Assembly: GCA_019638255.1 (NCBI GenBank)
Contig: JAHBUD010000001.1
Location: forward strand, 3,038,001 to 3,102,000
Reading direction: 5' to 3'
From: Cyclobacteriaceae bacterium
Lineage (GTDB): Bacteria; Bacteroidota; Bacteroidia; Cytophagales; Cyclobacteriaceae
Length of the DNA: 64,000 nt
The translations under genes were made by a program, and so were the position numbers. Below are positions 54,757 to 62,475 of this stretch, in pieces. Numbering within the stretch: position 1 is the first letter of the stretch; each line of letters starts with the position of its first letter. The notes beneath the pieces were generated by a model. The model was not told the DNA's origin, did not search any database, and was given only the letters and a program-made list of their open reading frames with translations.

Positions 54757-55449
54757 TCACTTAACATCCTCCAACCTGACGCCTATCAACTGCTCCAAAT
54801 CAAGCTTAACATTCTTAAAATCACGTTCAGCCTGCAATAATTGAATACTCACACGGTTAAAGTTGGCTTGACTGGCTGTATAGTTATCAAAAGTTGCCTC
54901 CCCATTTTTAAAGCGCTGTTCAATCAGTTTCATTGCGCTTTCTGCATCTGTAAACTGTTGGGATTGAAGTCGATATATGTTCTCAGCCAGGACATAATCA
55001 TTATAGGTCTGTAATACTTGTCGTCTAACCTCAAGCTTTTGTGCTGAAACTTCATCTTGCGAAATCAAAAGTTGTTGCCTGTTCTGCTTTACAAGAGCAG
55101 GCGTGTACATAAACAAACCCAAGGGTACGCGCAACCCAAAGTTATAACGTGGAAAAAAATCAGATCTGTTCTGGATATCAGCCGTAGGATTCAAATTAAA
55201 CTCATTCAAGTTACCTTGAATCAGGACCATGTCTAACCAGGCGGCAGATGATTTACTTATCTCTCGTTCTGCAATCTCAACCCGCCTCCTTACTGCATCA
55301 TTGTTTGGATGATTTTTCCAAGCCAAACGAACCAATTTCTCTGCAAAATCGGATGTCTGAACATGCTCCGGCAAGATAATTTTATTATAATCGATACCTT
55401 GAGCACATACCTGAGTACCCAAGAAAATCAAGAATAGTACATTTTTCAT
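54757..55449 (-). CDS. Half-length TolC-like outer membrane efflux protein
   Basis: 230 residues. The signal peptide is KNVLFLIFLGTQVCAQ. The body is a single OEP repeat: alpha-hairpin helices (SDFAEKLVRLAWKNHPNN, DAVRRRVEIAEREISKS), strands (FPRYNFGLRVPLGLF), and a second helix pair ending with AERDFKNVKLDLEQLIGV. Canonical TolC has two such repeats in ~430 residues, so this is half-size and would need more subunits or a different role. It is the last gene of the Wzx-GT4-smORF-Wzy operon, 30 bases after the Wzy gene, which suggests a part in exopolysaccharide export. An end-truncated gene is less likely because both ends look complete. Confidence 0.8.
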   Translation of the reverse strand: MKNVLFLIFLGTQVCAQGIDYNKIILPEHVQTSDFAEKLVRLAWKNHPNNDAVRRRVEIAEREISKSSAAWLDMVLIQGNLNEFNLNPTADIQNRSDFFPRYNFGLRVPLGLFMYTPALVKQNRQQLLISQDEVSAQKLEVRRQVLQTYNDYVLAENIYRLQSQQFTDAESAMKLIEQRFKNGEATFDNYTASQANFNRVSIQLLQAERDFKNVKLDLEQLIGVRLEDVK

Positions 55450-55479
55450 AGTAAATTAATTTTAATCATGGAGAACTTA

Positions 55480-56886
55480 TTATTCATTTAAGGTAGGTGA
55501 AAGTCTGATTACGATAGCATAGGTTGCCATAACAATTAATGTAACGGGCTTTTGATACATGGCGTCTTGTGTAAAATGGGCTACCGAAAGTGCAAGGAAA
55601 GGTACAATATAAACCAAAATATAGTTTTTCTTAATAGGATCCGTCACGAAAAAGTAACTATTAATCCCTTTGAGCAGAACAACAAAAAATGAAATAATGA
55701 AGATGATCAAACCTATCCAGCCCGTCTCCAATGCAGTCAGCAAATATCCGCTATCCGGATCCCAACCCTCTGCCAAGGGGTGCCCAGGGGAGTACCGTAA
55801 CCCATTACCCCCCGTAGTATTCAACCCACCCCCAATAGGGTGGCTTAAAATATAGCTTTGCAATCCGATTCGCTTAACATCTCGAACTGACATAGAGGCA
55901 TCTTCACTGGGATTAAAAGTAGAACGGATTCGATTAATTGTTGAACCATAAAACGGACCAAAAAAAACTACCGCGCCACAAAAAACAAGCACCAGTGAAA
56001 ACATAACCACTTTTGCATTATTCATATTGAGTAACATCAGAAAAAGAAGACCAACTGCCACCATAGCATAAGCTGTTCGTGTTCCGGAGAAAGACATGGC
56101 CACAAACATGATTACGGCCAGCCCAAAAAATAGAATCTTTGTTGGTAATCTGTATTGGCCAAAAAGCAAACACAGTGATGCCAACCCACCAAATGCAGTA
56201 AATAAACCGTATGCTGAGGGATCAGACAGAAAGGAGAATTTACGCATACTACCCCAAATGAAATACAACTTAATCCGGTCAGGAACTTTATAAATCCAAC
56301 GCCACTCGAAATCTGTTAACCCAAATATCTCCTGGTAAATACCATAAAGTGCCACCAAGGCAGCCAGTGATAACCAAAAGAAAGTAAAACGTCTCAACGC
56401 ATCTACCGTAATAAACAATTGCAAAAAGATGATGTATAATAAGAAAGATGTATTGTTCCGCATGGACACCAACCAACCCGTTTTCGAAACAGCGTTGGGG
56501 TTGAAAAATTGCATCAGTTGATAGGTTGTGATTATTAAGAAAGTAATTGTAATGGCATTATTAAATCCCTTCCAGTCCTTAACCTTTTTCGGGTTAAGGA
56601 ATATTGCAATAAATGTTAATCCAACCAATGCATCATAAACAATACCCAGCGGTATTGGAACTTCTATTATTCTGTCAATGAAAAACATGAAGGTTCCCAG
56701 CAAAAAAAGGAAATACACACCTGCACCAAAATCATACAATATGTACCCGACAATAAAGAGCCCGATAACCAACATGGGTATAACAGGCCCAAGTGCACCA
56801 TGCGTGCCGGAAATTAATAATAAGGAGATTGCTGAAAGAACTATACTCAAGAGTATAATAACATATGTGGCATACTCCCTTTTCAC
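55480..56886 (-). CDS. O-antigen ligase/Wzy-like polysaccharide polymerase
   Basis: 468 residues with about twelve membrane helices and the long periplasmic loop typical of the Wzy_C/WaaL family (about residues 325-390, with IGGGLNTTGGN and HPLAEGWDPDSGYLLTALETGW). The H-x-L-AEGW and DSGY elements resemble Wzy-type ligase/polymerase active loops. It would join lipid-linked repeat units in the periplasm. Start is GTG at 56886, one base after the stop codon of the 37-residue membrane peptide. Operon neighbours are Wzx and a GT4, supporting a Wzx/Wzy-type pathway. Confidence 0.85.
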   Translation of the reverse strand: MKREYATYVIILLSIVLSAISLLLISGTHGALGPVIPMLVIGLFIVGYILYDFGAGVYFLFLLGTFMFFIDRIIEVPIPLGIVYDALVGLTFIAIFLNPKKVKDWKGFNNAITITFLIITTYQLMQFFNPNAVSKTGWLVSMRNNTSFLLYIIFLQLFITVDALRRFTFFWLSLAALVALYGIYQEIFGLTDFEWRWIYKVPDRIKLYFIWGSMRKFSFLSDPSAYGLFTAFGGLASLCLLFGQYRLPTKILFFGLAVIMFVAMSFSGTRTAYAMVAVGLLFLMLLNMNNAKVVMFSLVLVFCGAVVFFGPFYGSTINRIRSTFNPSEDASMSVRDVKRIGLQSYILSHPIGGGLNTTGGNGLRYSPGHPLAEGWDPDSGYLLTALETGWIGLIIFIISFFVVLLKGINSYFFVTDPIKKNYILVYIVPFLALSVAHFTQDAMYQKPVTLIVMATYAIVIRLSPTLNE

Positions 56887-56887
56887 C

Positions 56888-57001
56888 TTATTTCAGAAAT
56901 AAAACTTTTAAGAAAATGAACATATAAATAGACAACACAAAGAAGATAACCGCGAACCTTATCAAATCCTTTTCCGTCAAACGAGTTCTATCTCTTTTCA
57001 T
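56888..57001 (-). CDS. 37-residue single-pass membrane peptide in the exopolysaccharide operon
   Basis: A small gene between the GT4 and Wzy-like genes. Its ATG overlaps the GT4 stop codon (ATGA, 4 bases), and its TAA ends one base before the GTG of the Wzy-like gene. The peptide starts MKRDRTRLTEKDLIRF and continues with a hydrophobic helix (AVIFFVLSIYMFIFLKVLFL) and one lysine. The charged N-terminus and single helix predict a cytosolic N-terminus by the positive-inside rule. The tight fit on both sides suggests a genuine translated gene. Possibly a helper of the neighbouring membrane proteins; family unknown. Confidence 0.65.
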   Translation of the reverse strand: MKRDRTRLTEKDLIRFAVIFFVLSIYMFIFLKVLFLK

Positions 57002-58218
57002 GACATTTCTGATTGTATGCGCTGAAGTATCTCACCTACACGGGATTTCCAGTTGTTCTTTGACGATCTTAAAACCCTTAGCTGTACATTTTCATCAGAA
57101 TCCGTATTTATGGCTTCATCAATAAGTTTTGCAAAATCAATCGGATGATCACAAATCCTAATAACATCTGAAAACGAATCAATGTCTTCAGAAAAATTAG
57201 TGCTGACTACAGGCTTTCCAGCAGCAAGATATTCATTTACTTTTAGCGGATAAATACTTCGCGTTAATTCATTTTTTAAAAAAGGTATAATACAACAATG
57301 ACAGTATTGTAGATAGGCAGGTAATTCCTGGACTGATTTAGGTCCTGTAAGCATAACATTCGGAAAATCGACCAAGCCGGAAGCCCCCAGTTGATTACCC
57401 GTTATAGGACCAATTAAAAGAAGTAGCTTATCATGATGAACTGCTGCCACTTCTTTTAAAATCGTGTAGTCAATCCGATGACAAATGTTTCCTATATAGC
57501 AAATAATCTTTCTGTTCTCCGGCACTTTTAAGAGCTCCATCGGTTTATCAAATACTTCATTTAATGCCTTATTAAAATGAGCAGTATCGGCTGCATTTGG
57601 TATCAGAAAAATACGCTTTGCAATTGGCGATTTGATCCGGTATAGCTCGGAAGAGGTAACCAATGTAATGTCGGCTTGTTTCATCATTTGTACTTCAAGC
57701 GCTGTTCCGTGTTTTGCTATATACTCCGAGCGACTGATGTCATCAACGCTCTGATAAATGAATAGAGAAGGACAAAATGGTAATGCTGATTTAAATCCAT
57801 AAAACGGGTTGAATGAATTTATGTAGACAAATTTTTTAATGCCGAATTGCTTTATGGTTCGATCAATTGACCGCTTAACTATTAAATCATTAAGTGTCAG
57901 GAAGAATTGGTACAGACTACCAGCAGGCAGCCAATTAATTGGAAAAATAGCGCGCGGTGTTACAATGGTTAAATTCGGAAAAGATGGCTCAGGATTAGAA
58001 TAAAGGTTTTTTCCAAAAAGCAAAGCCTTTAGCCTCTTCTTAACCTGATTTGAGAAAATTCCAGCAATGATATCCTTAAACGTAAAAGGATTGTCAACAT
58101 AATAAACACGAACAAAAAGAGACAACTCTTTGGCCGTGCTGTAGGCAGTGGACGCATAAGCTCCATCCCAACGTGGGAGTGCCATCATTATAATATCGTA
58201 ATCTCGCTGCAATGACAT
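56998..58218 (-). CDS. GT4-type glycosyltransferase
   Basis: 406 residues, GT-B fold. N-terminal Rossmann half begins YDIIMMALPRWDGAYASTAY, then KFVYINSFNPFYGF, and QADITLVTSSELYRIKSP as the linker. The donor half has KIICYIGNICHRIDYTIL and KVNEYLAAGKPVVSTNF, typical of TagF/cellulose-associated GT4 and 'glycosyl transferase group 1' enzymes. The E-x7-E motif is reduced, with KVNEYLAAGKP in its place. It lies 4 bases after the Wzx gene and overlaps the small membrane peptide by 4 bases. Substrate unknown. Confidence 0.85.
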   Translation of the reverse strand: MSLQRDYDIIMMALPRWDGAYASTAYSTAKELSLFVRVYYVDNPFTFKDIIAGIFSNQVKKRLKALLFGKNLYSNPEPSFPNLTIVTPRAIFPINWLPAGSLYQFFLTLNDLIVKRSIDRTIKQFGIKKFVYINSFNPFYGFKSALPFCPSLFIYQSVDDISRSEYIAKHGTALEVQMMKQADITLVTSSELYRIKSPIAKRIFLIPNAADTAHFNKALNEVFDKPMELLKVPENRKIICYIGNICHRIDYTILKEVAAVHHDKLLLLIGPITGNQLGASGLVDFPNVMLTGPKSVQELPAYLQYCHCCIIPFLKNELTRSIYPLKVNEYLAAGKPVVSTNFSEDIDSFSDVIRICDHPIDFAKLIDEAINTDSDENVQLRVLRSSKNNWKSRVGEILQRIQSEMS

Positions 58219-58222
58219 TTGC

Positions 58223-59563
58223 TCAACGAATTCTTACAGCCAGAAAATTCCATGCAGTTTTATACCACCGAAAGATCTCAGTAAACACAATAAAAGTATT
58301 GATTTTAAATTTTTGATAAAGAATAAATTGATTTGCAACAAATACAATGAAATATGCTAATACTGTTGCATACGCAGCCCCGATAATTCCATATTTCAAA
58401 AGTAAAACGTAATTAAACACCATATTTAAAAATGCAACTACCAGTAAAAGGTAAAAATTTAGTTTAGGCATACCCAATGCATCCAGTAAGGTTCCAAATT
58501 GCCGGTTAAAAGGAATAATAAGGGTATAAAATATCGTTATCCTAAGAATCGGAACTGAGTCCAAATAAGCCTCGCCAAAGACTACCCATATCACATACTC
58601 AGCAAACACATACAATGGAACAATAACAGGTAACATAACTGCTAAAATTAAACCAACAGATCTGTAATATAATGAACGGATACCCGCATTACCAGATTCT
58701 TTCATACTGCTTGCAACCTGAGGAAAAACCACACTCGCAATAGCCAAGGTTGGTACTTCAACTATATTGGAAAGTCGTATTGCCGGATTATATAGTGCAA
58801 CCCCGGTAGACGAAATGATTCTTCCGATCATCCAACTATCGGTATTCTTTATTACCATAGAACTAATATTTGTTCCAAAAGTGTACTTCCCAAAAGAAAA
58901 CAACTCTCTCACCAGGTGCCATTGAGGATATGACCACCCTACTGCTTTAAAATTCAATCTTACAAATTGAAAGGATACCAAAGATGCAACTAACGTTGAA
59001 AATACCTGAACGATAGCAAGATGATAGAGCGTAAAACTAAAATTTGAGACGAAACATATAAGCAAGAAAAAAAACACTAATGAAAGCCTGATGAAACTAC
59101 TAAAAAAAATACCCTTAAATTCAAGCTTAGACTGAAGCAGGTATTCAAAATGCAAAAAAGCAACCAGAACCAGCGTATTGATAGAATATATATACAACAG
59201 TCCTTCAATTCTTTCTGCATGCCAGAACTTAGCCAATATTCCAGCCAATAATACAAGCAGTAAAGCAGTTGCTGCCGCAACAATAATATGCAGATACAAT
59301 GAAGATTGTATTATGTTTTCCTTCTCATGGTCTTCGCTTATCACGAGTCTTCTAATAAATGGATTTCGAATAAATCCATTTCTTAAGGTTTCTAGAATTC
59401 CGGTTACACTGGTAAATAGCACCCAAATACCAATTTCAGAAGGCGGGAATAGTCGCACCAATAAAAAGATATTGAGTAAACCAAATAATACGACAGCTAT
59501 TCTATTGAATAAAGAAAATGCTCCCGGTTTAAGCCACCGAAATGAGCCTTCAGTAGTTGCCAA
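58223..59563 (-). CDS. Wzx-type oligosaccharide flippase
   Basis: 446 residues with about twelve to fourteen membrane helices of the MOP superfamily polysaccharide transporter group. Features include the basic N-terminal FNRIAVVLFGLLNIFLLVRLFPPSEIG segment over two pieces, the central NTDSWMIGRIISSTGVALYN loop, and NRQFGTLLDALGMPKLNFY in helix VIII/IX, both typical for Wzx. It would flip lipid-linked repeat units across the inner membrane. It is the first gene of the minus-strand exopolysaccharide operon and is divergent from the sulfotransferase gene. Confidence 0.9.
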   Translation of the reverse strand: MATTEGSFRWLKPGAFSLFNRIAVVLFGLLNIFLLVRLFPPSEIGIWVLFTSVTGILETLRNGFIRNPFIRRLVISEDHEKENIIQSSLYLHIIVAAATALLLVLLAGILAKFWHAERIEGLLYIYSINTLVLVAFLHFEYLLQSKLEFKGIFFSSFIRLSLVFFFLLICFVSNFSFTLYHLAIVQVFSTLVASLVSFQFVRLNFKAVGWSYPQWHLVRELFSFGKYTFGTNISSMVIKNTDSWMIGRIISSTGVALYNPAIRLSNIVEVPTLAIASVVFPQVASSMKESGNAGIRSLYYRSVGLILAVMLPVIVPLYVFAEYVIWVVFGEAYLDSVPILRITIFYTLIIPFNRQFGTLLDALGMPKLNFYLLLVVAFLNMVFNYVLLLKYGIIGAAYATVLAYFIVFVANQFILYQKFKINTFIVFTEIFRWYKTAWNFLAVRIR

Positions 59564-59580
59564 CTTTCTTAAATTTTACA

Positions 59581-59588
59581 CAAAGATA
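59581..59588 (-). promoter_or_regulatory. Candidate -7 promoter element for the exopolysaccharide operon
   Basis: On the minus strand TATCTTTG fits TAnnTTTG, 17 bases before the Wzx ATG, leaving a very short leader. On the plus strand TAACTTTA at 59601-59608 is a near match for the divergent sulfotransferase gene. Confidence 0.45.
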
Positions 59589-59640
59589 ACTTATCATTGA
59601 ATAACTTTAAGCCTAAATAGAATTCAAGTCTAAAATTAAT

Positions 59641-60582
59641 ATGGAAGGAAGTAAACGATATGACGGCATTCCCGATTTCCTGATTATTGGAGCTGGAAAA
59701 TCAGGCACAACATCCTTAGATAACTATCTCAAACAGCATCCTCAGATATTTATCCCATCACTAAAAGAACCCAATTTCTTTGGCTACGAATTAACCAAGA
59801 TTGAGGACTTAAATGGAGACCCGCAAGAAATCAATCATTTCAAAAGCTCGGTAACCACGTTAGGTGACTATCTTAGCCTATTTGCCAGCGCATCGCCATC
59901 TCAACTAAAGGGGGAGACCTCCAATACTTACCTTTATCATGAAAAAGCCCCTGAAAGAATTCAGTACTATAACCCAAACATAAAACTTATTGCCGTATTC
60001 AGGCAACCCGCTGACCGACTCTACTCAAGATATCTGCATCTCGCCAGAGTCAAAAAACTTCCTTCCAAAAACTTTGAAGATTGCCTTAATGAAAAATCCA
60101 TCTGGTGGAAGAGAAATGATTTGATAAAAGAAGGCTTCTATTATAAAAATCTTAGCCGCTTCTATAATTACTTTCCAGCCGAAAACATAAGGATATACCT
60201 TTACGAAGAACTCAACAAAAATACTGAAACGGTACTTAAAGATGTATTCCACTTTCTTCAGATAGATCACAGTATTGAAATCGATACCACTATACGTTAT
60301 AACCAATCAGGTTTTGTAAAAAACCAATTTTTAGATTCCCTTTACGGTGGCGATGGCCTTGTTCAAAAAACCATGAAAGCCATCTTGCCATCTAAGGCAA
60401 TAACTCGATTAAAAGCCAACATTAGTATTCAAAGGGCACTAAATTCACTAAAAAATAAAAATCTTGAACGACCCAAAATCGATCCAAAAGTGCGCGAGAT
60501 TTTAACGCATAAGATTTACGGGGATGATATTCGTAACCTTGAGAGGCTTATTAATAAAGATCTAACACGTTGGTTGAAATAG
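59641..60582 (+). CDS. PAPS-dependent sulfotransferase
   Basis: 313 residues with the heparan/carbohydrate sulfotransferase fold. The 5'-phosphosulfate loop is LIIGAGKSGTTSLDNYLKQHP near residues 14-34, with the Lys-Ser-Gly-Thr-Thr core. The 3'-phosphate site is LIAVFRQPADRLYSRYLHLAR, with the conserved R and S. YEEL (about 186-189) and the R-Y-N-x-S/T region near the C-terminus also fit. It transfers a sulfate group from PAPS to a glycan hydroxyl, probably in the cytoplasm on lipid-linked intermediates. It starts a plus-strand group next to the exopolysaccharide operon. No PAPS synthesis genes lie nearby. Confidence 0.87.
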   Translation: MEGSKRYDGIPDFLIIGAGKSGTTSLDNYLKQHPQIFIPSLKEPNFFGYELTKIEDLNGDPQEINHFKSSVTTLGDYLSLFASASPSQLKGETSNTYLYHEKAPERIQYYNPNIKLIAVFRQPADRLYSRYLHLARVKKLPSKNFEDCLNEKSIWWKRNDLIKEGFYYKNLSRFYNYFPAENIRIYLYEELNKNTETVLKDVFHFLQIDHSIEIDTTIRYNQSGFVKNQFLDSLYGGDGLVQKTMKAILPSKAITRLKANISIQRALNSLKNKNLERPKIDPKVREILTHKIYGDDIRNLERLINKDLTRWLK

Positions 60583-60589
60583 GTTGATT

Positions 60590-61150
60590 ATGCAAAAAAA
60601 GTTTCTTATCGCTACAATTGTGTTAACCGCTATTCTTGGTGCAGTAGGGTATACCCTTTACCAGAATCTTGCGCCTCGTTTAATCGCTAAAGCAATTCTA
60701 GAGGATAAAGAGCCATCAATTATGCCAAAAAAAGTAGCTTCAAAGTTAAAGAAAGTAAAAAAACCAATCAACAAACTATCAGAAGAAGTGATTAACAGTA
60801 TCCACAAGCATAATATCACTTTTGAACAGATTCTTCAATTGATTGACAATGTTGAAGAGAAAGAAGTAAATAATCTGCTAAGCCAAATCCAGGCATCCAA
60901 CAAGATAGAAAGTCACGACCAACTTTTTGACATGATAAAAGAAGCATTGTTTGCGGACTACGAAATTGAACAATTAAGAGATCCGTTTAAGCAACATTTT
61001 AAACTGAATCTGGTTCAAAGCTATATAAACCTTGCCTTGGAGCAACGGGATAATAATCTTATTGATTTTGACATGGCTAAAGTGATCCTCAAACAAATAC
61101 TGACAGAAAAGGAAAATGACTTTAATAAATTACTAGATGCCCAGAAGTAA
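60590..61150 (+). CDS. Membrane-anchored protein of unknown function
   Basis: 186 residues. An N-terminal hydrophobic helix (KKFLIATIVLTAILGAVGYTLY) probably anchors it, followed by a basic stretch (MPKKVASKLKKVKKPINK) and a mainly helical C-terminal domain rich in E, K, Q (LSQIQASNKIESHDQLFDMIKEAL). A TTG at 60584 is an alternative start; ATG at 60590 is preferred. It follows the sulfotransferase stop codon by 7 bases and the next gene starts 5 bases after it, so it belongs to the same operon. No family recognised. Confidence 0.65.
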   Translation: MQKKFLIATIVLTAILGAVGYTLYQNLAPRLIAKAILEDKEPSIMPKKVASKLKKVKKPINKLSEEVINSIHKHNITFEQILQLIDNVEEKEVNNLLSQIQASNKIESHDQLFDMIKEALFADYEIEQLRDPFKQHFKLNLVQSYINLALEQRDNNLIDFDMAKVILKQILTEKENDFNKLLDAQK

Positions 61151-61155
61151 TTGTC

Positions 61156-62463
61156 ATGAATACAATTCTATTTTTGCTATTGTCAATTTCGATACTTTAT
61201 GGACAAACTCCACCCATTCCACAATCTACAAATAAGCTTGCAGGCAACTCAAAATATTATGTTTCCTTTCCACCGCCACCTACTTATAACGATGTTACTT
61301 TAATCAGGCCAACTGATCAATTTATAACACCTTCTGATCTTGGAGGAAAGCCTTCTGTTTTATTGGGAGCTGGTGTCCATAGGCCCAGTGTAAACTTATC
61401 AGACCTGGACAACATTCGTATTCTTGGTACTGAAACTGACTTTGCAAACATTATCAATGCTGATTTATCCGATCACTCCATAACAAGAATAGGTGACAAT
61501 TCAACAGGAACCGGTTTATGGTTGAGGGGATCATTATTAAACAATGTAGACATATACAATTTGTGGGCCTATGGAGGACAAAGTACTGTCTCGGCTTCGT
61601 TAAGCAGTCGTAGTTTTTCATTAAACAGAGTTAGAATTTCAGACGGTGGCTTTTCAGGAGTAATGGCAAAAACTGATAATACCATACTTAAACCTTACAA
61701 CATTAAGCTGAATTTCGTCCATATAAAAAGAATGCTTGGTGAGGCGACCTATATTGGGCAAACAAATGGTACTGTGTACCACCAAATAGACACGTTATCG
61801 ATTAATCATTTATTTGCCGATAGTATTGGACGGGAAGGGTTACAACTAAACCATGTTAGATGGGCGCACATAAATAAATCTACCTTCCTAAGATTGGGGT
61901 TCGATACACCTTCAGGAGCAGCACAACGGAATTGTGCACAGATCGGAGATACTTTTGGATTAATCGAAAATTCAGTATTTGTGCACAACTTTAATGATAC
62001 CACTGGTCTATCATCAGATTTACGTGGCCTGGTTGTTGATGCTTACGGGATAACCTTCAGAAATATTGTGATCATCGCACCCGGACCTGTTTACATCGGA
62101 AATTTAGAGGCTAGGGAATGGTGGAATAATTCTTACCAAAAGCAATATCTTGATTCAGTGGGAAGTATCCCCATAACCTTCGAAAATTGCTCTTTTAGGA
62201 TTTCGGAACCATTTAACGGAAAGCTCTTCAGGGTTTTCTCTAATGTCGCTGACGTTATTGTTAAGAATTGTAGTTATTCTGATAATATAACAGCCTTATT
62301 TGATGACGGGAGAACTGATAAAGCAACCTATAGATTGATTGACGGAGGAGGAAACTTACCCGTTGCCCCCATGCAGATTCCATTTCCTGAAGTTGATAGC
62401 TTAGGCAGAATGATTAACGATTACTACTATACGCGAGGGATTGGTTGGTTGACCCCTGATTGA
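61156..62463 (+). CDS. Secreted right-handed beta-helix-like protein
   Basis: 435 residues. The signal peptide is MNTILFLLLSISILYGQ. From about residue 70 the sequence shows beta-helix coil repeats: NIRILGTETDFANIINAD, GLWLRGSLLNNVDIYNLWAYG, LNRVRISDGGFSGVMAKTDN, IKLNFVHIKRM and HINKSTFLRLGF, with a later FENCSFRISEP and VIVKNCSYSDN series. Such folds occur in pectate lyases, alginate epimerases and tailspike enzymes, but no catalytic Asp/Arg set could be assigned. The end runs through GIGWLTPD with no T9SS tail. It closes the sulfotransferase operon, so it may bind or modify the sulfated glycan in the periplasm. Confidence 0.72.
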   Translation: MNTILFLLLSISILYGQTPPIPQSTNKLAGNSKYYVSFPPPPTYNDVTLIRPTDQFITPSDLGGKPSVLLGAGVHRPSVNLSDLDNIRILGTETDFANIINADLSDHSITRIGDNSTGTGLWLRGSLLNNVDIYNLWAYGGQSTVSASLSSRSFSLNRVRISDGGFSGVMAKTDNTILKPYNIKLNFVHIKRMLGEATYIGQTNGTVYHQIDTLSINHLFADSIGREGLQLNHVRWAHINKSTFLRLGFDTPSGAAQRNCAQIGDTFGLIENSVFVHNFNDTTGLSSDLRGLVVDAYGITFRNIVIIAPGPVYIGNLEAREWWNNSYQKQYLDSVGSIPITFENCSFRISEPFNGKLFRVFSNVADVIVKNCSYSDNITALFDDGRTDKATYRLIDGGGNLPVAPMQIPFPEVDSLGRMINDYYYTRGIGWLTPD

Positions 62464-62475
62464 TTTGTAAATCAA

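Noticed and set aside
62460..62475. TTGATTTGTAAATCAA palindrome filling the gap between two convergent genes
   Set aside because: It is AT-rich, weak, and without a T run; possibly a bidirectional terminator but not supportable alone.
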